Shown here: positions 33,753 to 44,573 of the stretch, piece after piece
How positions within the stretch are numbered: the stretch's first letter is position 1
Layout of the letters: the number at the start of each line of letters is the position of its first letter
Assembly: GCA_027604705.1 (NCBI GenBank)
Contig: JADHYV010000006.1
Coordinates: 186,001 to 250,000, forward strand
Reading direction: 5' to 3'
DNA length: 64,000 nt
Origin: Allomyces arbusculus
Lineage: Eukaryota > Blastocladiomycota > Blastocladiomycetes > Blastocladiales > Blastocladiaceae
The notes under the pieces: generated by a model
Seen by the model: the letters and a program-made list of their open reading frames with translations, nothing else
Told to the model about the DNA's origin: nothing
Databases searched by the model: none
Translations under genes and position numbers: made by a program

Positions 33753-35787
33753 TCATGCGCTCGCACCCTCGCCGCCCTTGGCCTTCTTCGCCTTCTTGGC
33801 TGGTGGTGCCGCGCCCTTACCCTTCTTCTTCCCCGCTCCTGCGCCATCGGCCGCCTCGTCGCCACCCTTCTTACTCTTCTTCGCCGGCCGCTCGTCCTCG
33901 CCATCATTGCCGCCCTTTTTACTTTTCTTGGCCGGCCGCTCCCCGCTCTCTTCCGGCGGCAACTTACCCTCGGCCTTGAGTCTCCGGCGCTTCGACGCGT
34001 CAATCATATCGCGCTTGCGCTTGACCTTGTTCGCGTCGTACTTGGACATGGTCGAGATGGTCGCGCGCTTGGGCGCCGACTTTTTCAGCTTCTTGCGCTC
34101 GTTCTGCGGCGCCTTCTTCAGCGACAGCATCCATTCGGGCACGTCGCAGCCCGACTCTTTCATGACGTTAACGATACTACACGACGAGGTTGGTGAGTGC
34201 GCGGTTCAGCGGAGCGAGCGCTAAAACTCACGCGCGATCGTGCGTACCTGCGCAAATGCGGCGCATCGTCCCTCGTGAAATACGTGATCGCGCGGCCCGT
34301 CCGTCCGGCACGACCCGTACGCCCAATCCGGTGAATGTACGCCTCGACCGAGGTTGGGAAGTCGTAATTGATGACGGTCTGCACGACCATATCGATACCG
34401 CGCGCGAGCACGTCAGTCGCAATCAAGATCCACAGGTGGCCAAGCCGGAACTGGTCAATGATCTTGTCGCGCTGCTGCTTGGTGCGGTCGGCGTGAATTA
34501 CGTCCACGTTCATGCCGTCATACACGAGTTCGCGGAACAGTTCCTTGGCGCGGTCAATGGATTGCACGAAAATGAGGACGGGCGGGTGCAATTCGCCGGT
34601 TTTCAGGTGTTGCCGAATCGTCATGAGCTTGCCAGACTCGTCCCCCGTGAAGACGAGCGACTGCGCGATCGTCGAGGTGGCCGTGTTTCTGGTTATCGAG
34701 GAAAAAGCGCGGTGGGTCAGTCGCCATCGAGTGCAGTCGGTCGAGACATTTCAAGCACGTACTTCAACCCAATAATCACGCGCACGACATCGTCGCGCAT
34801 CACCGTCTTGGCCAACTGCTCGACTGCACTCGCGAGCGTCGCCGAAAACAGACTCGTCTGCCGCTGCGTCGTCGGGCACGCGGCCAAAATCTCGTCCACC
34901 TGTTCCAAGAACCCGAGCTCCAACAACTTATCCGCCTCGTCTAGCACCAAATGCTTGACGCGATTCAGTTGCACGGCACCCGCCTGAATCGCCTGGACCA
35001 GCCGCATCGGCGTCGAAATCAGAATATCGCACTTGGGCATCCGGTCAATCGGCGTCGCCTTCGTCAGCACATGCACGCGCCACTTCTTCCCGACCAGCTT
35101 CCCCACCTCGCGCTCGATCTGCAGCACCAATTCCCGCGTCGGCGCAACAATCAAAGCCCGCACGCCCTCCTTGCTCGGCTCGGCCAACTGGTGCACAATC
35201 GGCAAGACGTATGCGAGCGTTTTACCGGACCCAGTCGGCGCACACGCTAGCACGTCCCGCCCGCGCAAAATCAGCGGGATTGCCTGCATTTGAATCGGGG
35301 TCGGGGCGGAATATCCGGCGGAGCGCACATTGCGCGCGACGCGGTCGCGGATCGCGTAGGTGTCGCGCAGGTCGCGGAAGGACTGGATCGGCGCGGGGAC
35401 GTCGACCCCGTCCACCTTGATCCGGTGGCTGCGCCGGAAGTCTTGCACGGCAACGTCGTTCGCGAAAGGTGTCACGGGTGGGTCCGAGTCAAGGTCGTCG
35501 GTTGTAGCGGCTTCGGCAGAGGGCGCGGACGCCGGTGCGCCGGAAGTGGACGAGGAGGTGCCAAAAAAATCGAGCGCTTTCAATGCAGTCGCGACGGTGC
35601 CGACGTTGGCGGATGCGGCGGTAACGTCCTTGGCCTAGACGAGTCGATCGAACGCCGCGCGTGGGGATTAGTTGGGATGCATTGCTGGTTGATCGTGCTT
35701 GCGAATTACCTCGAAGACTTGCACATCGCTCTGGAACCGCTTCTTGTCGAACCGGGCGCCGCCGGTCAGCGAGCGGAAAATGTCCAT
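33753..35787 (-). CDS. ROK1: DEAD-box RNA helicase Rok1/DDX52
   Basis: Nucleolar ATP-dependent RNA helicase of the Rok1/DDX52 group, needed for small-subunit (18S) rRNA processing. Exons are 35710-35787, 34763-35634, 34248-34688 and 33753-34176; 604 aa. The start [18 protein letters not shown] is the typical Rok1 N-terminus. Q-motif region [10 protein letters not shown], motif I APTGSGKT (157-164), Ia PTREL, DEAD (257-260), SAT, then [22 protein letters not shown] and [10 protein letters not shown] are all present. The C-terminus contains [13 protein letters not shown] and repeated PAKKSKKGG lysine-rich blocks, a nucleolar-type tail. Splice sites are all GT-AG and rebuild conserved sequence (IGLK|NTATSTI, PHLR|SIVNVM). 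Confidence 0.93.
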
Positions 35788-36392
35788 GGCTGATCACGGT
35801 CTTTGCTGCAGTTGCTGGTAGTTACGGTTGATCTATCTGGTGTGCCACGTCGTCGATGGTCGATGATGACGAGTTCCATGCAAAAGGGTAGTGTAGATGG
35901 GGTCACGGGGACACACATGCCGCGTTGCTAGGCCGTGTTTTCCTCAGATCTGCCTTTCTGCAACACCAAACAGCATCTACACAAGACAACCGACGACGAC
36001 GACCACAATATGGTTCAACTTTGCTTTCTCATTATGGAGTTTTTCTCGAGCGAATCACGGGGACGATGAAAGAGAGAGAGAGTAGGTCGGGACAATTGAG
36101 CCTGGGACTAAGGAGGGGAATACCGTGGAGTCCGGCGCACCGGACAAGGAAGGGTCGGCGCAAAATCGAGGGTGGAGAGCAGGAACGGAACTTGCGCAAT
36201 GAAGTTGTTGCGCGATGGGAGGATTGACGCTGGTTTGGTTCAGACGCTGGTCGGTCGGAGGAGTTCATGGAAAGGAAAATCGCGAGGCAAAGTGGGGGTG
36301 GAAAAGAAAGGGCTTGGATTTACGAAAAAAAAACACCAAGGGTACTGCAGAAGCTAAAGCAAGAACGACGGCGGCGGCGAGGTGCAGACGGC
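35788..36392. other. Intergenic region upstream of ROK1
   Basis: About 600 bp between the ROK1 start and the LSC2 stop, both on the minus strand. It includes a short GA run (36066-36082) and an A-rich stretch (36319-36332). Nothing else seen. Confidence 0.45.
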
Positions 36393-37939
36393 TTAGTGGA
36401 ACGACACCTCCACCTCGGCCTGGCGCGCGATCCTAGTGGTCGAGGAAGACGGCACGGGTGAGAAACATGGACGAGGTGGCGACGAACGATTAAGAGGCGA
36501 AAAGAGAAACGTACTGCGTGATCTGCGACAGCGCAACGGCCTTCTTGGCGGCCTCGTCGAGGTTGTCCTCAGACACAATCTTGAGCCCCGAGTTCTGGAT
36601 CAGCTCCTTGGCGCGGTCCACGTTGGTGCCCTGCAGACGGACAATGAGCGGGATCTTGAGGTCGAGCGTCTGGCACGCCTCAATGACACCCTGCGCGATC
36701 ACGTCGCAGCGCATGATACCGCCGAAAATGTTGACGAGGATGGCCGAGACGCGCGGGTCCGACGAGATAATCTTGAACGCATCGGTGACCTGCTCGGTCG
36801 TGGCCGAGCCACCGACATCGAGGAAGTTCGCCGGGTCGCCGCCGTTGAGCTTGATAATGTCCATGGTGGCCATGGCCAGACCGGCGCCGTTGACAAGGCA
36901 GCCAATGTTGCCGTCAAGGCCAATGTAGTTGAGCTTGGCCTCGGCGGCCTTGACCTCACGCTGGTCCTCCTGCGTCGTGTCGCGCTTACCGAACACATCG
37001 GCCTGGCGGAAGTCGGCATTGTCGTCAAAGCCGATCTTGGCGTCCATGCACACAATCTCGCCCGTCGAGACTTCCGAGAGCGGGTTGATCTCGACCATGG
37101 TCGCGTCCTTCTCGATGAAGACGTTGTAGAGCTTGAGGAACGTCTGCGCGGCCTCCTCGCGTGCCTTGGTCGGGAAACCCATCTTGGTCGCCATTTCGAG
37201 CGCCTGCTCGTGCGAGAGACCGGCCTTGATGTCGACGGGCATCGTGATGATCGCGTCGGGGTTCTCGGCGGCGACACCCTCAATGTCGACACCACCCTGG
37301 TTCGAGCCGACCATGACGGGGCCCTGCGTGAAGATGATGTGGAGAACGAGGATCAGCTATGCAGGTCGCTGCAAAAGCGCCACCACAACCAAACCGAGCC
37401 GCAAGGACGACGCTAGTCCGTTCCGCGACGCGAACAGCACGACCAACGCGGCCCCGATTCGAGCACACGATCACCACCACGACAAAACGCACCTGGTACT
37501 TGCGGTCCATCAAGATCGAGAAGTAGTACTCGCGGCGCGGGTAGAGGCGCTCCACAATGTAGACCTTGTTGCAGGGCTTCCCGGCGGCACCCGTCTGCTT
37601 GGTGACGAGCGTGTGGCCGAGCATGCCCTCGGCGTACTTGGCGACCTCAGCGGGCTCAAAGCAGACCTTGACACCGCCCTGCAGGCCCGAGTCAAAGTGA
37701 CCCTTGCCGCGCCCACCGGCGAGGACCTGCGCCTTGATGACGAGGTCGTCGGTGCCGAGCTCGCGGGCAACGCGGTCGGCTTCGGCGACCGACGTAGCGA
37801 CGGCGCCGCGCGGGACCTTGACGCCGTACTCTTGCAGCAGCTGCGCCGACACGTACTCGTGCACGGACAGGTGACGCTTCGGAACCGCGGCGGGCGCGGC
37901 GGCGCGGCGGGCAAGGCGGGCAACGGCGGTACGGAACAT
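36393..37939 (-). CDS. LSC2: Succinyl-CoA ligase beta subunit, mitochondrial
   Basis: TCA-cycle enzyme subunit; with the alpha subunit it makes succinate and a nucleoside triphosphate from succinyl-CoA in the matrix. Exons are 37493-37939, 36515-37323 and 36393-36432; 431 aa. The Arg/Ala-rich start [16 protein letters not shown] is a mitochondrial presequence. The ATP-grasp part begins [20 protein letters not shown] and contains AGGRGKG, and [18 protein letters not shown] and [15 protein letters not shown] follow. The last exon is only 40 nt: donor GTACGT at 36514, joining SQIT to [13 protein letters not shown], the usual C-terminus. Reading through the donor would instead end in VSLFAS and lose that end. 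Intron 1 is long for this window (169 bp). Confidence 0.93.
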
Positions 37940-38233
37940 GGTTGAACGGTTGGATCACACGCGGTGCGGGCAGTTGGGCGGCAGTGGAAGCAGCAGGAGC
38001 GGTGGCAGCAACGGCGTCGACGGCAGCAACAGCAAGACGACGACGACGAGCTGGTCGGTGTGGAGCACGTTCCCGGTGAAGTCGGCGTTGGGGCAGGGAC
38101 AGAAAGGAACGCGCTCCTCTGATCAGCGCACATGTGACCCCACCCGTAAAGCATGTCAAGCATGCCCGCTTCCGGTCAAGCCCGATGCCGCTAAAATATC
38201 GCTAAAATTCGCAAAATCTATGGACATATACTT

Positions 38234-39462
38234 TTACTGCTCGTCCGCGAGACCAGTCCGCGAATCCACGGCCGACTTGTCGCGCTCCTGCGTCGCCACG
38301 GGCCCCCACTCGGCGCGCCTCGCGTGCTGGTCCTCGCCACGATTCAGCGCGACGTGCGCCGTAAATGCGCCGAGCAACAGCATCCCGCACCAGACCACAT
38401 TGTAGCTCATGACCACGAGCATGGCCGCGTACGACAGTGTGATCTGCGCCGTGACCAGCACCGCGCGGCCGGCAATCAGCAGTTCCCGACGCATACCCGC
38501 CGTGGCCGCGATCTGCGCCGCCATGCGCGGCAGGACGCGTCGGTGCGCGACCAAGTGAAACGTCGACGACATGAGCGAGAGGAAAAATACGCTAACACAG
38601 CTGGCAACGTACGCGCCGGTCGTGCGCGGCACCCATGCGCGGAACAGCAGAGTGTCGGTCGTGTCGTGGTGAAAGTACATGCGCATAGGCGGGAGTCTGC
38701 TGACGTCGTCCAAGGTGGTCGCTGCCGAGGACGGTGCGGGCGTGGTAGGAGAGGCCGTGATCGACCCTTCAAATGCGGCCTCGGGGCAGATTTGCGGGAA
38801 ATTGGCCTTGGTCGCGGCCGGGTTCGCCTGGCACATCTTCTTCCACGGCACGTTGCACATGGTCATGTCCGGCATGGACTTGCATATAGCGACGTAGACG
38901 GCAAAACTGTCGCAGGTGGCGAGTTGCGTGATGGGGACGGAGAGGGACGAAGCCGGGTTCGTGCACTTGTCGCAGCCCTCCTGTTTGCGCGCCGATTTGG
39001 GGCGGTCAGCGTCCGTCCGCGGCTGATGTATCACTACCGCGCCGTCCATATACGCACCATGGTGTGCACCTTGCACATGCGATAAATCTGGTTCTGATAG
39101 ACGGTCGAATTGGTCCACGCTGGCCACGCCATATTGCCGTCTGCGCGACAATCGCTGGGCTTGGCCGTGCAATACGCATTGTATTGTGTGCACGCGTCGG
39201 TTGTGGGGTTGTCATAGTTGCACAACGCATCGAGCAGGCTCAATGTCGAGCAATACGGCTTGGTCGCGTTGTTACCGCATTGCGAAAGCAACGAACACGC
39301 GCCGAACGGCGCCGACGTGGGAGCCAAGCAGAACGAGACCACGGCGTCGCGTGTCGGCGCGAACGCTGCGGATCCGGGTGGAGAGGTACTTGGTCGAGCT
39401 TGCGCAGCGGGAACCAGGGCCAAGAGGGAGAGGAGAGCGACAACGGCCGTAATCAAGACCAT
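38234..39462 (-). CDS. Ctr-family copper transporter with Cys-rich ectodomain
   Basis: High-affinity Cu(I) importer family (Ctr). Exons are 39058-39462 and 38234-38980, with a 77-bp intron at phase 0; 383 aa. A signal peptide (VVALLSLLALVPAAQA) is followed by an extracellular domain of about 200 residues with 16 cysteines (e.g. FCLAPTSAPFGACSLLSQC) in place of the usual short Met-rich tail. The transporter core follows: MRMYFHHDTTDTLLFRAW, TM1, and TM2 with the selectivity motif MLVVM (322-326, MxxxM), then TM3 with GMLLLG (334-339). The cytosolic C-tail lacks an obvious HCH motif. The core assignment is firm; the role of the Cys-rich module (copper capture or adhesion) is unknown. Confidence 0.82.
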
Positions 39463-39944
39463 TGGGGGGTGTGGTCGAGAGCAGCTGGTCGGCAAGTGAT
39501 CAACGGCGGCCACAATGGCGCGGAATGTCGTAGCTTGGGACATGAGGCCAATCCACTTTGGTGTCATCTTGCGGCAGCCAGTTATTGAGAAGCCTTTTGA
39601 AGAATGAAGGTGGCGAGGTTGACTCGCGGAGCGACGCGGTCGCAGCGATGAAGGCGAGATGCCAACCGCAAATCCTAGGGCGCAGGCTGTTTCCATACCC
39701 CGTGTGTGTGACATGGATTGTGGACGTGGACCGCTAGAGAGGTGCTTTGTGCTGTTGCTCCAACGAAGAAACGTTCCTCAACTTGCGCACCACGATCCAT
39801 CCACCACGAATAGCCAGCCAGACCCGCGATTCGCAGAAATAAGTTCTCTACCCGGTGCTCACAAAGCGCGACGGCTTGGACCCGGCCCGCGACCTGCTCG
39901 ACGAATCATCGTCAAGCCCGGCTTCAAATTAATACGATATCACA
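39463..39944. other. Divergent region between copper transporter and Hsp70-like gene
   Basis: About 480 bp of shared promoter space. No heat-shock element array stood out by eye. Confidence 0.45.
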
Positions 39945-41906
39945 ATGCAGCTGCCTGCGCTCAAGCTGCCCACGATTGGCATCGGTAAATACTGTTCCAG
40001 GTGGGCCAAGAACCCAAATATCTTTCGCAACCGCTCATTGAAATGGGTTTCTGACCCATGGCTCCCCGTACCTTGGCCAGATCTCGGCACGTCAACTGCG
40101 CGAGTCGCCATTTGGCACGATGATCAAGTGAAACTCATCACCGACTCTCAAGGCCGCTCCGATATGCCTTCGTGTGTCGCGTTCATGCCGACACGTCGAC
40201 TCTTTGGCGCCGACGCGACGCTTCAAGCGGCCGTGAACCCGACCAACACGATTCGTGATCTGCCGCGGCTCCTGGGCCGCCGATTCAACGACGAGGCCGT
40301 GCAGTCGGACATGCTCCACTGGCCGTTCACCGTCAAGAGCGACGGCCGCGGCAGTCCGTGTGTCGAGCTCGTGGACAACGTACATGGAATCAAGCGGTTC
40401 GCACCCGAGCAACTCACGGCCATGCTCTTGCGCCAACTCAAGACTAAGGCCGAGACGCACCTCGGCACGGGGGTCACGCACGCCGTGATAACGGTCCCGT
40501 CGACGTTCACCACCGCGCAGCGGCAAGCGACCACGAACGCGGCCGTGATTGCCGGATTTGATAGCGTGCGGTTACTCAATGCGCCGTCGGCCGTGGCCAT
40601 GGCGCACTGTCTCGAGACCAAGAACGCGATGAGCGAAGGTGAGCGTAACGTGCTCGTCGTGGATTTTGGCGGCGGGTCGTTGGACGTCACGCTCACGACC
40701 ATTGAGGACTCGGTCGTGGAAGTCAAGGCGACGTCCGCGCGCTTGGACCTTGGCGGAATCGACTTTGACCACCGGCTCAAGACCTACCTAGTGCAAGAAA
40801 TCCGTCGACGGTACCACAAGGACTTGTCGAGCGACCCACACGCGATGGCGCGAGTGCGCGTGGCGTGCGAGCGCGCCAAGTGCGCCTTGTCGTCTGCCGA
40901 ATCGGCGCCCGTGGTTATCGAAGCGCTGTTGCCCGGCACCGACTTTTGCACGACCCTTACCCGTGCTCGGTCCGAGGACATGTGCGACGACCTGTTCCGA
41001 GCCGTCGTCGAGCCCGTCGAACAGGTGCTGCGCGATGCACGCATGGAGCCGAACAATGTGCACGAAATTCTGCTCGTCGGCGGCGCATCGCGCATGCCAA
41101 AAGTCCAGCAGCTCCTCGCCGACATGTTTGGCGGCAGTTCACGGGTCACGCTCGGTTCGTCTGACGCGGCAGCGCAAGGCGCGGCGATTATGGGCGCGAT
41201 TCTGTCGCGCGATCCTTCCCCCGCGATTCACGACTTGACTCTACTCGACGTCGTCCCGCACTCACTGAGCGTGCAAGTCGGCGCAGGCCCACTCATTTCC
41301 ATTGTTCCACGTGGAACAATCGTTCCCGCGCGCAAGGACGAACTCATTCCCCTGAACACGACCACCTCACCTCCTGAATTCATCCACGTCTACGAAAACT
41401 CGACGCACCTGCTTGGCCAAGTCGACCTCCCCGCGCTCCCACCGGAAACGCCGCACATCCGCGTCACGTTTGACCTCGACGCGGCCGCGCACCTCGCCGT
41501 GGCGATCACCGACGACCTCGACCAGCACCGCATCACGGCCAAGATCACTGGCCCCAATCGGCTCTTGCAAGTCGACCTCGGCCGCATGCGTCTCGACCTG
41601 GATTACATGTGCAAAGCCGACCAGGAAGCCGTCGCGCGAATCGACGCGCGGAACCGGCTTGAGCGGTACGTCGTGACGCTGCGCGGGAATACGGCACGGA
41701 ACCCGACCGTCGCGGCGCGGATGACCGGCGAGGATGTGGACAAACTCGAATCGGTGGTGGCGGAAACGCTGCACTGGTTGGATTATGCGGGCGAGGATGT
41801 TGGGCAGGTTGATTTTGAAGAGGTGCTGGCGGACGTCGAGGCGCGTGCAAATGCGGTCGTGGCCGAGTATTTGGATGTGGTGGGTGGCAGCGAGGGGGAG
41901 CAGTGA
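39945..41906 (+). CDS. Divergent Hsp70-like protein lacking catalytic residues
   Basis: Hsp70-superfamily protein, 621 aa after removing an in-frame 96-bp intron (39985-40080, GTAAAT...CAG); splicing restores GIDLGTSTARVAIW, the phosphate-1 motif. The nucleotide-binding domain aligns along its length with Hsc70: NPTNTIRDLPRLLGRRF, VTHAVITVPSTFTTAQRQAT, VVDFGGGSLDVTL, LVGGASRMPKVQQLL. However the catalytic Lys (Hsc70 K71) is Pro75, and the Glu of NEPTAA is Ala181 (LNAPSAV); Asp14, Asp208 and Asp215 remain. The substrate-binding domain is recognisable (VPRGTIVPARK, DLDAAAHLAVAI) and there is no EEVD tail. ATP hydrolysis is therefore doubtful; it may bind nucleotide or act as a decoy or co-chaperone. 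A truncated relative lies 0.3 kb downstream. Confidence 0.85.
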   Translation: MQLPALKLPTIGIGKYCSRWAKNPNIFRNRSLKWVSDPWLPVPWPDLGTSTARVAIWHDDQVKLITDSQGRSDMPSCVAFMPTRRLFGADATLQAAVNPTNTIRDLPRLLGRRFNDEAVQSDMLHWPFTVKSDGRGSPCVELVDNVHGIKRFAPEQLTAMLLRQLKTKAETHLGTGVTHAVITVPSTFTTAQRQATTNAAVIAGFDSVRLLNAPSAVAMAHCLETKNAMSEGERNVLVVDFGGGSLDVTLTTIEDSVVEVKATSARLDLGGIDFDHRLKTYLVQEIRRRYHKDLSSDPHAMARVRVACERAKCALSSAESAPVVIEALLPGTDFCTTLTRARSEDMCDDLFRAVVEPVEQVLRDARMEPNNVHEILLVGGASRMPKVQQLLADMFGGSSRVTLGSSDAAAQGAAIMGAILSRDPSPAIHDLTLLDVVPHSLSVQVGAGPLISIVPRGTIVPARKDELIPLNTTTSPPEFIHVYENSTHLLGQVDLPALPPETPHIRVTFDLDAAAHLAVAITDDLDQHRITAKITGPNRLLQVDLGRMRLDLDYMCKADQEAVARIDARNRLERYVVTLRGNTARNPTVAARMTGEDVDKLESVVAETLHWLDYAGEDVGQVDFEEVLADVEARANAVVAEYLDVVGGSEGEQ

Positions 41907-42214
41907 TGCGGGGGGTGGGGCCAGGCGGCCGTCGTTGGCGGTGCCCGCGCGCTGGATTTCTTGTACATATTTCTGACTGGTTCGTGTTTGTTTTATGCTT
42001 TCGACCGGGTCTGCGCTGCAGATGCGGGATTCGCGGGCGCTGGGCGCTGGGCATGGGGGTTCCGGCGCTTCTGACCGAAAGCAAGGATCAAGTCGATCTC
42101 AAAGTGATCACGTTTTGGGTGGAGAATGTGATGCTCATGACCGGGAATCTATTTGCCACATAGCATGAGGGCATGTATGAGGGCCAAATTTGAGGGTTGG
42201 CATTTCATGATTAG
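41907..42214. other. Spacer between Hsp70-like gene and its truncated copy
   Basis: About 308 bp. The exon 1 equivalent of the copy was sought here and not found. Confidence 0.4.
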
Positions 42215-42837
42215 ATATTGGCACCAAGAATGCGCGCGTCAGCGTCTGGCGTAACGGCCGCGCCGAATCCATCTTGAGCGAGAACGACAAGGACACGACG
42301 CCTGCGTGCATCGTGGTCACACCCACTGGCGGCCGCATGTACGGTGGCAGCGCCGTTGCGCACAGCCTTATTCACCCGATCACTACGATTCGCAACGTGC
42401 GACGGCTCATCGGCCGCCGGATCAATGGCGCGTGCAGCCCGTTCCAATTCGCCCGCAATGACGATGGCCGGCCGCGCATGCCAGCAGGCAATGGCAAGTT
42501 TTGGATTACAGAGCAGTACATGGCGCTGACATTGCGCAAGCTCAAAGCCTGGCGGAGACACACCTCGGAACCCCCGTGGAATACGCCGTCATGCCAGGCG
42601 ATTACGGACGCGGTCAAGATGGCAGGACTGAAAGTGTTGCGGCTGGTCAAGGACTCGGTGGCGGCGTCGCTTGGGCATCGCTGGGAGAAGGGCCGATTAC
42701 CTGCCCAGAAATGAGCCAACGCGAGCGACGGCGAGAAGAACCTCTTCGTCGTTGACATTGGCGGAGGTTTCCTGGACGTGGCCATCGTGACGATTGAAGA
42801 TGGCATCTTTGAAGTCAAGGCGATCAGCCGAGCGAGA
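42215..42837 (+). pseudogene. Truncated Hsp70-like pseudogene
   Basis: Tandem partial duplicate of the upstream gene. It begins exactly where exon 2 begins in the intact copy (acceptor TTAG, then IGTKNARVSVWRNGR versus LGTSTARVAIWHDDQ) and continues with TTIRNVRRLIGRRING, LKVLRLVKDSVAASLGH and, in another frame, [19 protein letters not shown]. It stops at [12 protein letters not shown] near 42836, where FBL-LRR sequence of opposite orientation starts. There are at least two frame changes, no first exon and no substrate-binding half. Confidence 0.78.
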
Positions 42838-43930
42838 ATCACAGCAGCCAGGTTGGCCCACGCATCATCCAACTGACGATCAGGATCATACCGTGCGAGC
42901 TTGAAGACAAAGTTGCTGACTTGAATCGGTGCGAGAGCTCGGCGCGCGAGCGCGATTCCCGCTCCAATATCATTGGCAAACTGGTCGGTGAGACACACGT
43001 GCAATTGCAAGGCACGAAGCGGGCTGGCTCCGGCGTGCGAAACCCGTGCTTCAAGCGTCACAAGGAGGCCATCCAGGAAATCGAGTGGCCACCAATCGCA
43101 CTGAAGCTGCGTCAGTTGAGACCAATTGGGCAGAGCAACAGTAAGAGCTCGGGCTGTCCACATCAGCTCGCTTTTGAACAAATATTGACGCATGAGTACA
43201 AAAGACTGGAGACGGCGTGGCAAGTGGCCAATCACAAGTGCAGGCGCCGTGTCGCTTGGGTTGCACACGTCAAGAGCAAAATACTTGAGACCCGCTGGAA
43301 AACTCAAGCCCAAACTGAGTGGACAATGCTGCCATTGGCACTGCGTGATGGTCAGCATCGTGAGAGCGTCTGGGAGCATAGTCAGGCCGTTCACAAAATC
43401 GTCGTGCATGTGGAGGGCCCGCGCGCGCGGTGGAAGCGGCAAACGCGCCACGAATGGGTTGACGAGGCGGTAGAAGCTAAAGTGTCAAAACGGAATGGGT
43501 AAGAAGCAGAGCCGCACGAAGAAACTGGCCAGTGAACCTCACCCGCTGGCGGCTGAGAGATGATGGCTCGTGACGAGTCACGGGCTGGAAGGGACAGGTA
43601 CCATTGCAGGCTGGTCATGCCGAGTTCAGCGTTGTTGCGATCTGAGAAAGTGAAGAAATGTCCCGGCTGGTTCAAGAAAAAGAGTCGAAGCTCCTTTTGT
43701 TACGCGCTCAAATCCGATGTGCGCGTGCCGTCAAATCGTTGCGTAGGCTCGTCAATAGCCCAGAAATGGGCCAGGATGTCGTCAACATGCAAGGCATTTT
43801 GAACAGCTGGGGCAAGCAAAATCGGCGAGGAGATCGCGCAACGCATGAGCGTGACCCGGCCGGACGAGCGCAGAACTTTGAACAAAAATAGAATCGAGCA
43901 GCTCGTAGGGGAGCAGCTCGATGGGCGCCC
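42838..43930 (-). pseudogene. Truncated FBL-LRR pseudogene (copy F)
   Basis: The F-box-like start LLPYELLDSIFV (near 43915) continues in a second frame as VLRSSGRVTLMRCAISSPILLAPAV, matching the intact family start. A long open stretch (43451 down to 42838) encodes LPDALTMLTITQCQWQH, LPRRLQSFVLMRQ and LPNWSQLTQLQCDWWPLDF. The C-terminal half is missing because the copy ends at the junction with the truncated Hsp70 relic. One or more frame changes lie between 43451 and 43900. Confidence 0.7.
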
Positions 43931-44573
43931 GAGGGCAGCCAAGGCCGTCAGTTCGGCGGGCGCCCGTGCTGGTTCTCGGCTTGCCGGCCAGGCATGATTT
44001 TGTGGGTAGTTGGGGATCGAGGAGTGGAAAAGAAGGTCGGTATCGGCCGCGGCGCCGCCGGCGGTATGTTTACGTCGGAGCCGTGCGGATTGCCATTTGC
44101 TACCAGCTCCACCAGGCAGCGGTTGGTTGCCTCGCGTGTCACGTCATGCATGACCTGAAACGGTAGGCTAGCGGGCGGGCAAAGTATCGTGAGAGCAAAG
44201 TGGACGAAGTGGACCACATTTGAATGCGTCCAAATCCACCATTTGAAAAACGCGAAGAAGTCGTGCTCATCGCGGCCTGAGCCCATGCTTCAGAAAGATC
44301 TTGCACTCATCTGAACTTGTGCCGTGCCAGCGTGGCCACTCGCCAATGGAAATGCGAGAGTGATAATGGGAAGACAAGCAGTTGAAGGTCAAGGAATCAT
44401 CAAGCAATCTGTATTTCAAGGCTGTCGATGTTTACTGCATGATTGAAGACGGCGAACTGCTGAATGCCGAGCTGCTGAAGAGCTGCTGAAATGCTGAACT
44501 GCCGAGCAAAGAGGAGCAAAGACAACTTTTTGAAATGCTCAAATGGCCAAACAGTGTGCTTCAATCCTTTGGT
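43931..44573. other. Unassigned spacer
   Basis: About 640 bp between FBL-LRR copy F and the next intact family gene, with short direct repeats of gctgctgaa-like units near 44450-44510. No gene recognised. Confidence 0.35.
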
